33,532 bases of DNA from Amycolatopsis iheyensis (GTDB lineage Bacteria > Actinomycetota > Actinomycetes > Mycobacteriales > Pseudonocardiaceae). Under the pieces are notes generated by a model, which saw nothing but the letters and a program-made list of their open reading frames with translations, did not search any database and was not told the DNA's origin. Both the position numbers and the translations under genes were made by a program. The stretch is taken from assembly GCF_024703995.1 (NCBI RefSeq), contig NZ_JAMXQV010000052.1:1-33532 (forward strand), in the 5' to 3' direction. Shown piece by piece: positions 21,427 through 28,986 of the stretch; position 1 is the first letter of the stretch, and each line of letters starts with the position of its first letter.

Positions 21427-24360
21427 ATGGGGGAACTCATCGGGCAGGTTGAGACCACCACGCTTTCGATCCGCGTCCTCGGCCCGCTGGAGGTCACCGC
21501 CGCCGGGCGGGTGATCCCGCTGGGCGGGCCGAAGCCCCGGCTGCTGCTGGCCGCGCTGGCGCTGCAGCCGAACGTCGTCGTGTCGACCGACGTGCTGGTG
21601 GAAGTGCTGTGGCCGGAGTCGGCGCCGCGCTCGGCCGCGGCGAACATCCGGACGTACGTCCACTCGCTGCGAAGACGGTTCGCGGAGATCGACCCCGAAC
21701 TGGGTGAGCGGATCAGCAGCCGGGCCTCGGGCTACCTGCTGACCGCGTCGCCGGACGAACTGGACCACCTCGCCTTCGCCGGCTCGGCCGCCGAAGCGCA
21801 GGAAGCGCTTGATCGCGGCGAATCCGAGAGCGCTCTCAGACTGCTGGACCGGGCCGACGCGCTGTGGCGCGGCGAAGTCCTCGAAGGACTGCCGCACGAC
21901 CACAGCTGGGGCGCCACCGTCGCCCGGCTCGCCGAACTCCGCCTGTCCGTGCAGGAACAGCGGCTGCGGGCGCGGATCGACCTCGGCCGCTGCGGGGAGG
22001 CCGTCGCCGAGCTGCGCGGGCTCGTCACCGAACACCCGCTGCGGGAAGAGCTGTGGGCGCAGCTGATCGTCGCGCTGCGGGCCGCGGGCCGGACCGGCGA
22101 CGCCGTCGAGGCGTTCGAGTCGGCCGAGCGGGTCCTGCGGGAGGAGCTCGACGCCGAGCCCGGCGCCCGGCTGCGGGAGCTGCGCGCGACGCTGGTGCCG
22201 GAGACCGTGCTCGCGCCGCGTCCCGCCGACTTCGCCCCGGTCTGCCAGCTGCCGCTCGACCTACCGGACTTCACCGGCCGCGACGACGTGATCCGCGAGG
22301 TCGTCGCCCGGATGCGGGAGCGCGCGAACTCGGGCGCGCCGGCCGTGATCGTGCTGTCGGGCGCGCCCGGCGTCGGCAAGTCGGCGGTCGCGGTCCGGGT
22401 CGCGCACGCGGTCCGCGACGAGTTCCCCGACGGCCAGCTGCACGTCGACCTGGCCGGCACGTCGTCGTCGCCGCGCGCGCCGATGGGCGTGCTCGCCGAG
22501 CTGCTGCACGCGCTGGGCATCCCGGACGCGGGCCTGCCGCGCGAGCCGGCCGAGCGGTCGGCGCTGCTGCGGTCGCGGCTGGCCGGGCGCCGGATGTGCG
22601 TCGTGCTCGACGACGCCGGGAGCGCCGCCCAGGTGCGGCCGCTGCTGCCCGGCGCCGGGGCCTGCGCGGTGCTCGTGACCAGCCGGATCCGGTTGCCCGG
22701 GCTCGCCGGGTCGACCCCGGTCGACGTCGACCTGCTGCCCGAGGCCGAGGCCGCGCTGCTCTTGGAGGGCATCGTCGGCGCCGAGCGCGTCGCCGCCGAG
22801 CCGGAGAGCGCCGCGGCGATCCTGCGCCAGTGCGGGCACCTGCCGCTGGCGATCCGGGTGGCGGGGGCGAAGCTGACGCACCGGCCGGGCTGGACGCTGC
22901 GGCTGCTGGCCGACCGCCTGCGTGACGAGCGCCGCCGGCTCGACGAGCTGCGCGTCGGCGACCTCGCCGTCCGCGCCAGCGTCACGCTGTCCTACGACCT
23001 GCTGCCGATGTCGGCGGCCACCGCGTTCCGCGGGCTCGGGCTGCTCGGGCCGGTCCAGTTCCCGCCGTGGGCGGTCGCGGCCGTGCTGGGCCGCGGCGAC
23101 GCCGAAGACGTCCTCGACGTGCTGGTCGACGGCCACCTCGTCGAGCTCGTCGGCTCCGACGTCGCCGGGCAGCCGCGGTACCGGCTGCACGACCTTTTGC
23201 GCGTGTACGCGGTGGAGCTCGCGGAGCGCAGTGACGCGGCGAAGACGCGTGCTTCGCTTCGCCGGGTTCTGGAGGGGTACCTGGCGCTCGCGCTGGAAGC
23301 CGCGCGCCGGATGCCGCTGCACTTCTTCGGCATGTACCGCGACGACGAGCTGCCGCGCCCGGCGCTGCCCGCCGACGTCCTGCCGGACGAGCCGGCAGCG
23401 TGGTTCGCCGCGGAGCGGCACACGAGCGTCGCGGCGGTTTCGCTGGCCGCCCAGCACGGCTTCGACGACCTGGCCTGGCAGCTGGCTTCGGCGCTGACGC
23501 CGTACTTCGACCTGCGCGGGCACCAGGACGACTGGCACAGCACGCACACGATCGCGTTGGCGGCGGCGCGTCGGACGGGTTCGTTGCGCGCGGAGGCGAT
23601 CGTGCAGCGCAACCTCGGGCAGTACCTGCTCTACCAGGACGAGTACGCCGGGTCCCGGGTGGCGTTCGCGGAGTCGAAGGCGCTGTTCGAGCAGGTCGGC
23701 GACGCCCAGGGCGTCGGCATCGCGATGACCGGGCTGGCCACGATCCTGCGCATCGACGGTGAGGACGACCTCGCGCTCGACCACTGCCACGAGGCGCTGA
23801 AACTGTTCGCCGAAGCGGACGACCCGCACGGCGAAGCGGTGGCCCGCATCGCGGCGGGCGCGGTCTGGATGTCACGCGGCTGCTACGCGGCGGCGAAGCG
23901 CTGGTTCACGGACGCGCTGGAGCTGTCGGCGTCGATCGGCGACCGGCACCGCGAGGCGCACGCGTTCAAGCGGCTCGGGCTGCTGTTCCAGCACCAGGGC
24001 AACCTGGCGGCGGCGCGCGAGCACGTGGACCGCGCGATCGCGATCTTCACCGACCTCGGCGACGACCACTGCGTGGGGTACGCGAACCAGAACCTGGGCG
24101 AGCTGTGCCTGCACAGCGGCGACTTCGCGCACGCGCAGCTGCTGCTGGTGAACTCGCTGTCGGTGCACCGCCGCAACGGGGACCGGCGGTCGGAGGCGGA
24201 GGTGTCGCAGCTGCTGGGCGAGCTGCACCGGGCGCTTTCGCAGCCGGAGCGGTCGCGGGACTACTCGGAGCGGGCGCTGGCGATCTGGCGCGAGCTTTCG
24301 ACCCGGCCGAAGGAGCCGGTCAGTCCGGCGGCCGAGCCGCCGCACATCGTTTCCGCCTGA
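21427..24360 (+). CDS. AfsR/SARP-family transcriptional regulator with NB-ARC and TPR domains
   Basis: A 977-residue cytoplasmic activator. Residues about 14-105 form the OmpR-like winged helix (RVLGPLEV, ANIRTYVHSLRRRF). Residues about 110-260 are the bacterial transcriptional activation domain, ending near LDAEPGARLREL. An NB-ARC-type ATPase follows, with the P-loop SGAPGVGKS (Lys318) and LDDAGS as the likely Walker B. The C-terminal third (about 690-935) consists of TPR repeats. AfsR and related proteins of this layout activate secondary metabolism or exoenzyme genes. The ATG has no ribosome binding site, but TAGCAT lies 7 bases upstream, so a leaderless message is likely. It stands between two genes carrying SARP-like operators. 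Confidence 0.92.
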   Translation: MGELIGQVETTTLSIRVLGPLEVTAAGRVIPLGGPKPRLLLAALALQPNVVVSTDVLVEVLWPESAPRSAAANIRTYVHSLRRRFAEIDPELGERISSRASGYLLTASPDELDHLAFAGSAAEAQEALDRGESESALRLLDRADALWRGEVLEGLPHDHSWGATVARLAELRLSVQEQRLRARIDLGRCGEAVAELRGLVTEHPLREELWAQLIVALRAAGRTGDAVEAFESAERVLREELDAEPGARLRELRATLVPETVLAPRPADFAPVCQLPLDLPDFTGRDDVIREVVARMRERANSGAPAVIVLSGAPGVGKSAVAVRVAHAVRDEFPDGQLHVDLAGTSSSPRAPMGVLAELLHALGIPDAGLPREPAERSALLRSRLAGRRMCVVLDDAGSAAQVRPLLPGAGACAVLVTSRIRLPGLAGSTPVDVDLLPEAEAALLLEGIVGAERVAAEPESAAAILRQCGHLPLAIRVAGAKLTHRPGWTLRLLADRLRDERRRLDELRVGDLAVRASVTLSYDLLPMSAATAFRGLGLLGPVQFPPWAVAAVLGRGDAEDVLDVLVDGHLVELVGSDVAGQPRYRLHDLLRVYAVELAERSDAAKTRASLRRVLEGYLALALEAARRMPLHFFGMYRDDELPRPALPADVLPDEPAAWFAAERHTSVAAVSLAAQHGFDDLAWQLASALTPYFDLRGHQDDWHSTHTIALAAARRTGSLRAEAIVQRNLGQYLLYQDEYAGSRVAFAESKALFEQVGDAQGVGIAMTGLATILRIDGEDDLALDHCHEALKLFAEADDPHGEAVARIAAGAVWMSRGCYAAAKRWFTDALELSASIGDRHREAHAFKRLGLLFQHQGNLAAAREHVDRAIAIFTDLGDDHCVGYANQNLGELCLHSGDFAHAQLLLVNSLSVHRRNGDRRSEAEVSQLLGELHRALSQPERSRDYSERALAIWRELSTRPKEPVSPAAEPPHIVSA

Positions 24361-24375
24361 CGCCGCTCCGCCCCG

Positions 24376-24462
24376 AGCGCCCCAATGTGGCATTGGGTGC
24401 GTTGGACGCACCCAATGTGGCGTTCGGTGCGTTGAGCGCACCCAACGCCACATTGGGGCGCT
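24376..24462. repeat. Palindromic intergenic repeat, copy 2 (compound)
   Basis: The outer arms are 26-base inverted repeats with one mismatch, beginning AGCGCCCCAATGTGGC (24376-24401 and 24437-24462). Inside, two 30-base units start at 24383 and 24413 in tandem, each with its own small hairpin of the GGTGCG / CGCACC type. It shares the CCCCAATGTGGC arm with the copy at 5593-5641. It follows the SARP gene by 15 bases and probably also ends that transcript. Confidence 0.8.
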
Positions 24463-24496
24463 TGTCGCGGCCGGCACAACTGCGGCGAGTCGTGCT

Positions 24497-24513
24497 TGTA
24501 CGGATCATGTACG
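24497..24513 (+). promoter_or_regulatory. SARP-type direct-repeat operator upstream of SH3-2
   Basis: TTGTACGGATCATGTACG contains TGTACG at 24497 and 24508, an exact 11-base period. It matches the minus-strand site upstream of SH3-1 at nearly every base of the core. It lies 57 bases before the ATG of SH3-2, leaving room for a -10 and a leader. Confidence 0.7.
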
Positions 24514-24570
24514 CCACCCCGGCAGTCTTTCGCCACGTTCGAGTGAACAGGTGCGAAGGGAGAACCGGGG

Positions 24571-25791
24571 ATGATCCGGATCAAGAAGGCCGGCCGCGTG
24601 ACCGCGGCGGTCCTGGCCGCCGGGGCGGTGACGGCGCTGGCCGGAGGCCCCGCCCAGGCGGCGACCACGACCGGCGCGAGCTGGCCGGAGAATGTGTCCA
24701 CAGTGGACTACGACGACGTCAACGTGACCGCCGCGGGCGGAACGCTGACCCTTGCCGACGCGGCGTGGCACAGAACCGCGCAGGTCTTCGCCGGCAGTGA
24801 AGGCAGCTTCACCACCGCCGAGCACGAGCTGGCGACGCCGGCGAACCGCGTCAGCGCGGAGCTGTCCGCCGACACCCCGAAGGGCACCACGGTCGAGGTC
24901 GACGTCCGCGGCCGCACCGGCGTGCACGACTGGACCGAGTGGACACCCGCCGGCACCGCGTTCAAGACCACCGTCAGCGCCGTGCAGGCGCGGGTCAGCC
25001 TGCACAGCGACACCGACGGCCTCCGCCCGGCCGTCCGCGGCCTCCGGCTCAGCGCCGACAGCGGCCCCCAGGCGAACGCGCTGGCCGCCACGACCGCGTC
25101 GACCTACAAGATCTTCGCCACCCGCGAAGGCCTCACCGGCCACACGACCGCCAACGGGCACGTGATCACCAGCCGCGACCACTTCGTCGCGCTGCCGTCC
25201 GGGCGGGGGCTGTCGAGCAAGGGCAGCGGCACCTACTCGGTCCGCGTCTGCAAGACCGACAACAGCCGCTGCGAATACGCGCCGGTGTGGGACGTCGGCC
25301 CGTGGAACACCAAGGACGACTACTGGAACCCGGCTTCGGTGCGCGCCGAGTACAAGGACCTCCCCCAGGGCCAGCCCGAGGCGTACGCGGCCTACCACAA
25401 CGGTTACAACGGCGGTAAGGACGACCTCGGTTACAAGGTCGGCAACCCGGCCGGCATCGACCTCGCCGACGGCGTCTTCTACGACGGGCTCGGCATGTCG
25501 GACAACGGGAACCTCAACGTCACCTACCTGTGGACCGGCTCAGGCCCGACCGGCGTGGTCAGCACCGCCGGCGACCCGATGAACGTCCGCGCGAGCGCCA
25601 GCACCTCCGCGGCGATCAAGGGCCTCGCGGCGAACTACGCCAAGGTGACCATCGAATGCTACGTCGAGGGTGACACCGTCACCGGCAAGTTCGGCACCAG
25701 CAACATCTGGGACCGCATCGGCCCGAACAACTACGTGTCGGACACCTACCTGCAGACGGGCTCGGACCTCCCGGTCGCGCCGCACTGCTGA
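24571..25791 (+). CDS. Secreted SH3-like domain protein with barrel-like central domain (SH3-2)
   Basis: A 406-residue secreted protein. The signal peptide ends near residue 30 (GPAQA|ATT). Residues about 35-165 form a beta-rich domain of unknown type. The centre (about 170-320) contains GHTTANGHVITSRDHFVALPS, and later PVWDVGPWNTKDDYW, a pattern that resembles double-psi beta-barrel (RlpA/expansin-like) proteins, although the catalytic residues are not certain. Residues about 327-406 form an SH3-like module (TAGDPMNVR, VTIEC, FGTSNIWD, YVSDTYLQTGSD, final VAPHC) very like that of SH3-1. AAGGGAG precedes the ATG. A role at cell walls or polysaccharides is inferred. The upstream repeat suggests control by the SARP-type regulator. 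Confidence 0.78.
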   Translation: MIRIKKAGRVTAAVLAAGAVTALAGGPAQAATTTGASWPENVSTVDYDDVNVTAAGGTLTLADAAWHRTAQVFAGSEGSFTTAEHELATPANRVSAELSADTPKGTTVEVDVRGRTGVHDWTEWTPAGTAFKTTVSAVQARVSLHSDTDGLRPAVRGLRLSADSGPQANALAATTASTYKIFATREGLTGHTTANGHVITSRDHFVALPSGRGLSSKGSGTYSVRVCKTDNSRCEYAPVWDVGPWNTKDDYWNPASVRAEYKDLPQGQPEAYAAYHNGYNGGKDDLGYKVGNPAGIDLADGVFYDGLGMSDNGNLNVTYLWTGSGPTGVVSTAGDPMNVRASASTSAAIKGLAANYAKVTIECYVEGDTVTGKFGTSNIWDRIGPNNYVSDTYLQTGSDLPVAPHC

Positions 25792-25835
25792 CCCCCGATC
25801 GTCGCGTGGATGACTGCCCTCACCCCCGCGATGCC

Positions 25836-25870
25836 GGCGAAGGCCCGGTGATCCCCGCCGGGCCTTCGCC
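25836..25870 (+). terminator. Stem-loop terminator of SH3-2
   Basis: A perfect 13-bp stem (GGCGAAGGCCCGG at 25836-25848, complement at 25858-25870) with a 9-base loop lies 45 bases after the SH3-2 stop codon. Confidence 0.85.
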
Positions 25871-25950
25871 CCGTTCACGGAGATATCCCATTCACCGGTC
25901 CACCATTCACATTCATGAACAATTGTCCGCCCGCTGTACAACCCCATAAC
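25871..25950 (+). promoter_or_regulatory. Promoter region of the GH88 gene with short direct repeats
   Basis: CCGTTCAC at 25871 and CCATTCAC at 25888 and 25903 are direct repeats 17 and 15 bases apart, followed by the palindrome TTCATGAA at 25912-25919. A putative promoter has TTGTCC (25923-25928) and CATAAC (25945-25950) with a 16-base spacer. The repeats could bind a regulator just upstream of the -35. Confidence 0.4.
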
Positions 25951-26007
25951 CCCTGTGAAAAACTCCGGGCACCTGGAACATTTCCCCACACGGAATGGCG
26001 GGCACCT

Positions 26008-27234
26008 GTGAGCGTTACCCGGAGAACCCTGCTGACCACCGCGGCCGGTGCCGCGGTGGCCGCGAGCGCCGGCACTTCCGCCGTCGCGTCGGCAACCACC
26101 TTCGACCAGGCATCCACCACCCGGACGCTCCGCCAAGCGGCCGACTACGCGGTCGCCAAGCTGGGCGCCGTGGCCCCCGGGGTCACCGCGTTTCCGGTCG
26201 GCACCAAGTTCGAGAAATGGACCTATTCGAACAATGGTGACTGGGTCGGCGGATTCTGGCCCGGACAGTTGTGGCTGGCCTGGCTGCACAGCGGCGACGA
26301 CCGGTTCAAGACCCTCGCGCTGGCGTCCGCGGAGAAACTCGCGCCGCGGCAGAACGACACCGGCACGCACGATCTCGGTTTCCTCTTCTACCCGTCGTGG
26401 GTGACCGCCTGGCGGCTCACCGGCGACGACAAGTGGCGGGCCGGCGCCGTGCAGGCCGCGTCGTCGCTGATCAAGCGGTACAACCCGGCCGGGAAGTTCA
26501 TCCGCGCCTGGGGCGCGCTGACCGACCCGAAGGACGCGGGCCGCGTCATCATGGACACGATGATGAACCTCGACCTGCTGTCCTTCGCGACGCAGCAGAC
26601 CGGGGACCGGCAGTACCTCGACATCGCCGTCGCGCACGCCAGGACCGCGCAGCGGAACTTCGTCCGCCCGGACGGGTCGACGCCGCACGTGTTCGACTTC
26701 GACCCGGTCACCGGCGCGCCGATCGGGCCCAACACGGTGCAGGGCTACAGCCCCACTTCGTGCTGGTCACGCGGGCAGGCCTGGGGCGTCTACGGGTTCA
26801 CCACCATCCACCGCCGCACCGGCGACCCGGAGTTCCTGGCCACCGCCCGGAAACTCGCCGACTACGCCCTCTCGCGGCTCACTTCCGACCACGTGCCGGT
26901 GTGGGACTACCTCGCCCCGCAGGCGCCGAACGACGTCAAGGACGCCTCCGCCGGCGTGATCATGGCCTGCGGCCTGCTCGACCTCGCCGAGCTCACGCAC
27001 CGGACGCAGTACCGCGACAGCGCGCTGCGGATCCTCACCGCGATCTCGCAGACGTGCCTGACGACGAAGTCCACCCGGGCCGAAGCGAGTGTCGCGCGCT
27101 GCACCCGCAACCGGCCGGCCGAGGACGGCGTCGAGGTGTCACTCCCCTACGCCGACTACTACCTGCTCGAAGGCATCCTGCGGGTGCTCGACCGGCGCAA
27201 GGTCGACCGCGCTGTCGACCTCTCGAGCGTCTGA
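26008..27234 (+). CDS. Tat-exported GH88 unsaturated glucuronyl hydrolase
   Basis: A 408-residue alpha/alpha-barrel enzyme of family GH88, which hydrolyses unsaturated uronic acids from the ends of lyase-generated oligosaccharides. A twin-arginine signal (VTRRTLLTTAAGAA) is cleaved near residue 29. Conserved residues are visible: Asp122 in GTHDLGFLFYPS, Asp183 in RVIMDTMMNLDLL (the acid/base pair in the family) and the pocket motif CWSRGQAWGVYGF. The end contains PYADYYLLEGILR. GTG at 26008 is preferred because it places the signal peptide at the N-terminus; the ATG at 25915 would add 31 non-conserved residues. GH88 and GH105 act on similar lyase products, so it may belong with the pectin locus 8 kb to the left. 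Confidence 0.85.
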   Translation: MSVTRRTLLTTAAGAAVAASAGTSAVASATTFDQASTTRTLRQAADYAVAKLGAVAPGVTAFPVGTKFEKWTYSNNGDWVGGFWPGQLWLAWLHSGDDRFKTLALASAEKLAPRQNDTGTHDLGFLFYPSWVTAWRLTGDDKWRAGAVQAASSLIKRYNPAGKFIRAWGALTDPKDAGRVIMDTMMNLDLLSFATQQTGDRQYLDIAVAHARTAQRNFVRPDGSTPHVFDFDPVTGAPIGPNTVQGYSPTSCWSRGQAWGVYGFTTIHRRTGDPEFLATARKLADYALSRLTSDHVPVWDYLAPQAPNDVKDASAGVIMACGLLDLAELTHRTQYRDSALRILTAISQTCLTTKSTRAEASVARCTRNRPAEDGVEVSLPYADYYLLEGILRVLDRRKVDRAVDLSSV

Positions 27235-27242
27235 GCCGAGCC

Positions 27243-27262
27243 GGGGAGGCCGCCACCTCCCC
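27243..27262. terminator. Short hairpin between convergent genes
   Basis: GGGGAGG (27243-27249) pairs with CCTCCCC (27256-27262) around a 6-base loop. It lies in the 31-base gap between the GH88 and DUF4396 stop codons and may serve both strands. Confidence 0.5.
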
Positions 27263-27265
27263 ACC

Positions 27266-27721
27266 TCAGTGCTGGTGGTGGGCGTGCACCTTCGCGTGCC
27301 CGAGCCCGCGCCCGATCATCCACTTGTTCACCGGCACCGTGACCACGAACGCGATCGCCAGCGAGAGCACCAGCGCCAGCCAGAACAGGAAACTGGCCAG
27401 GCCGGCGTCCATCGCCCCCGGGATCGCGACGACGACGGTGTTGTCGATCAGCTCCATGACGGCGATCGACACCGTGTCCGCGGCCAGCGCGACCTTGAAC
27501 GCCGCCGCCGCGCCGAGCCCGGAGCGCAGCACGCCCCGCATGGTCAGGCCGTAGCCGAAGACGAACGCCAGCGCGATCGACAGGACCACCGTCGCCGCGT
27601 TGTGCAGGCCGAACGCCGTGCCCAGCACCATGCCGAGCACCTCACCGATGGCACAGCCGGTCAGGCAGTGCAGCGTTGCCTGGATCGCCGTTCCCCACGA
27701 AGCACCGTGCTGTTCAGTCAT
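27266..27721 (-). CDS. DUF4396 membrane protein
   Basis: A 151-residue integral membrane protein of the DUF4396 family. Four hydrophobic segments are visible, with the family signatures HCLTGCAIGEVLGM near residue 18, ALAADTVSIAVMELIDN near 80 and the C-terminal VPVNKWMIGRG. The last residues are HAKVHAHHQH, a histidine-rich tail that could bind metal. Family function is not established; relatives are often found near copper or sulfur-stress genes. The ATG follows TTGAGG closely, and the predicted transcription start is nearly at the ATG, so the leader is very short. The operator at 27729-27747 suggests metal or persulfide control. Confidence 0.85.
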   Translation of the reverse strand: MTEQHGASWGTAIQATLHCLTGCAIGEVLGMVLGTAFGLHNAATVVLSIALAFVFGYGLTMRGVLRSGLGAAAAFKVALAADTVSIAVMELIDNTVVVAIPGAMDAGLASFLFWLALVLSLAIAFVVTVPVNKWMIGRGLGHAKVHAHHQH

Positions 27722-27728
27722 GACCTCA

Positions 27729-27747
27729 ACTATACCCCCTAGGGGTA
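27729..27747 (-). promoter_or_regulatory. CsoR/CstR-like operator overlapping the DUF4396 promoter
   Basis: TACCCCCTAGGGGTA (27733-27747) contains the perfect palindrome CCCCTAGGGG (27736-27745). G-tract palindromes of this kind are the known operator type of CsoR/RcnR-family repressors (copper or persulfide sensors). On the minus strand a -10 TATAGT (plus 27729-27734) overlaps the site, so binding would block transcription. No csoR-like gene is in the window. Confidence 0.6.
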
Positions 27748-27890
27748 CCTAGCGCCTGTTCGGCGCGTCACAGGAGCACGCAGCGTGTGAACGTCGGTCA
27801 CCGTGCGTCGCCACTACCGCCGACCAGGGGAAATCCGGTCAGGAACCCACGAAGCAGAACTCGCTTCCGTAACCCTTTGCGCACAACCCG

Positions 27891-27919
27891 TTGACCACCG
27901 TTACGTGGAGCCCTACCTT
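27891..27919 (+). promoter_or_regulatory. Promoter of the sugar-binding lipoprotein gene
   Basis: TTGACC (27891-27896) and TACCTT (27914-27919) are separated by exactly 17 bases, a good match to a housekeeping sigma-factor promoter. Transcription would start near 27926, leaving a leader of about 50 bases. The rest of 27748-27890 shows no gene or repeat I can support. Confidence 0.65.
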
Positions 27920-27975
27920 CGCCCTTGGTCTCCACCATGCGCAGACCGTTCGGAAGTAGTGAGGAATGGGTGGGG

Positions 27976-28986
27976 ATGCGAGGGCCGACCAAGACGTTCC
28001 GGCTGGTCGCGACGCTGCTGCTGGGTGTGGCGCTCGCGCTCGGCGGCTGCTCGGAACAGCCGGCGAACGCGCCCGCGCCGACCCGGATCGCGTTCGTGCC
28101 GAAGGTCGGCGGCATCCCGTACTTCGAGGCGATGAACACCGGCGGCGTCGAAGCGGCGAAGCAGCTGGGTGTCGAGTGGACCACGATCGGCCCGAAGACC
28201 GTCGATCCGGCCGAGCAGGTGACGATCCTGCGTGACCTGATCGCGAAGAAGGTCGACGTCATCGTGGTGGCGCCCAACGACCCGGCCGCGCTCGCGCAGG
28301 TGATCGGCGAGGCCCGGGCCAAGGGCATCCACGTGCTCACCTCCGACACCGACGCGCCGGGCACGCAACGCGAGGTGTTCGTCAACCAGGCCAGCGCCCA
28401 GGGCATCGGCGCCGCCCTGACCGACGCGCTGATGGCGAAGACCGGCGCGGCCGGCAAGTACGCGATCGTCTCCTGCGGCCCGGCCGCGGCGAACCTCAAC
28501 GCGTGGATCGCGGTCCAGAAGGAGTACACCGCGTCGCACTACCCGAAGGCCCAGCTCGTCGAGACCGTCTACGCCGGCGAGGACGAGGACAACGCGAAGA
28601 GCCTGGCCAACGAGCTGATGGCCCGCCACCCCGACCTCACCGGCCTGGTCGGCGAGTGCACGACGTCCGCGCCCGCCGTCGCCCAGGCCGTGCGCGACCG
28701 GCAGAAGATCGGCCAGGTGTTCACCGTCGGCGTCGGCACGCCGCAGGCGATCAAGCCGTTCCTGCTCGACGGCTCCTGCTCGCAGTCGGTGCTGTGGAAC
28801 GTCGAGTCGCTGGGCTGGCTGACCGCGTGGACGGCCAAGCAGGTCGCCGACGGCAAGCCGCTGCAGGCGGTCAACAAGGTGAGCCTGGAGTTGCCGGCGG
28901 TGAAGTACGACACCGCAACGAAGACCGTCCTGCTGGGCGATCCGCTGCTCATCACCGCCGACAACGTCGACCAGTTCAAGTACTAA
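27976..28986 (+). CDS. Sugar-binding lipoprotein of an ABC transporter (RhaS/LsrB-like), without partner genes
   Basis: A 336-residue periplasmic-binding-protein fold of the sugar type (Peripla_BP_4). It has a lipoprotein signal with lipobox LGGC (cysteine near residue 24). The core begins RIAFVPKVGGIPYFEAMNTG and continues with DLIAKKVDVIVVAPNDPAAL, VLTSDTDAPGT and VFVNQASAQGIG, the pattern of rhamnose-binding RhaS and autoinducer-2-binding LsrB proteins. No permease or ATPase is adjacent, so it relies on remote partners or acts as a receptor. ATG at 27976 is chosen to fit the signal peptide; GTG at 27970 is an equal alternative. The stop codon overlaps that of the convergent phytase-like gene by 3 bases. 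Confidence 0.85.
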   Translation: MRGPTKTFRLVATLLLGVALALGGCSEQPANAPAPTRIAFVPKVGGIPYFEAMNTGGVEAAKQLGVEWTTIGPKTVDPAEQVTILRDLIAKKVDVIVVAPNDPAALAQVIGEARAKGIHVLTSDTDAPGTQREVFVNQASAQGIGAALTDALMAKTGAAGKYAIVSCGPAAANLNAWIAVQKEYTASHYPKAQLVETVYAGEDEDNAKSLANELMARHPDLTGLVGECTTSAPAVAQAVRDRQKIGQVFTVGVGTPQAIKPFLLDGSCSQSVLWNVESLGWLTAWTAKQVADGKPLQAVNKVSLELPAVKYDTATKTVLLGDPLLITADNVDQFKY

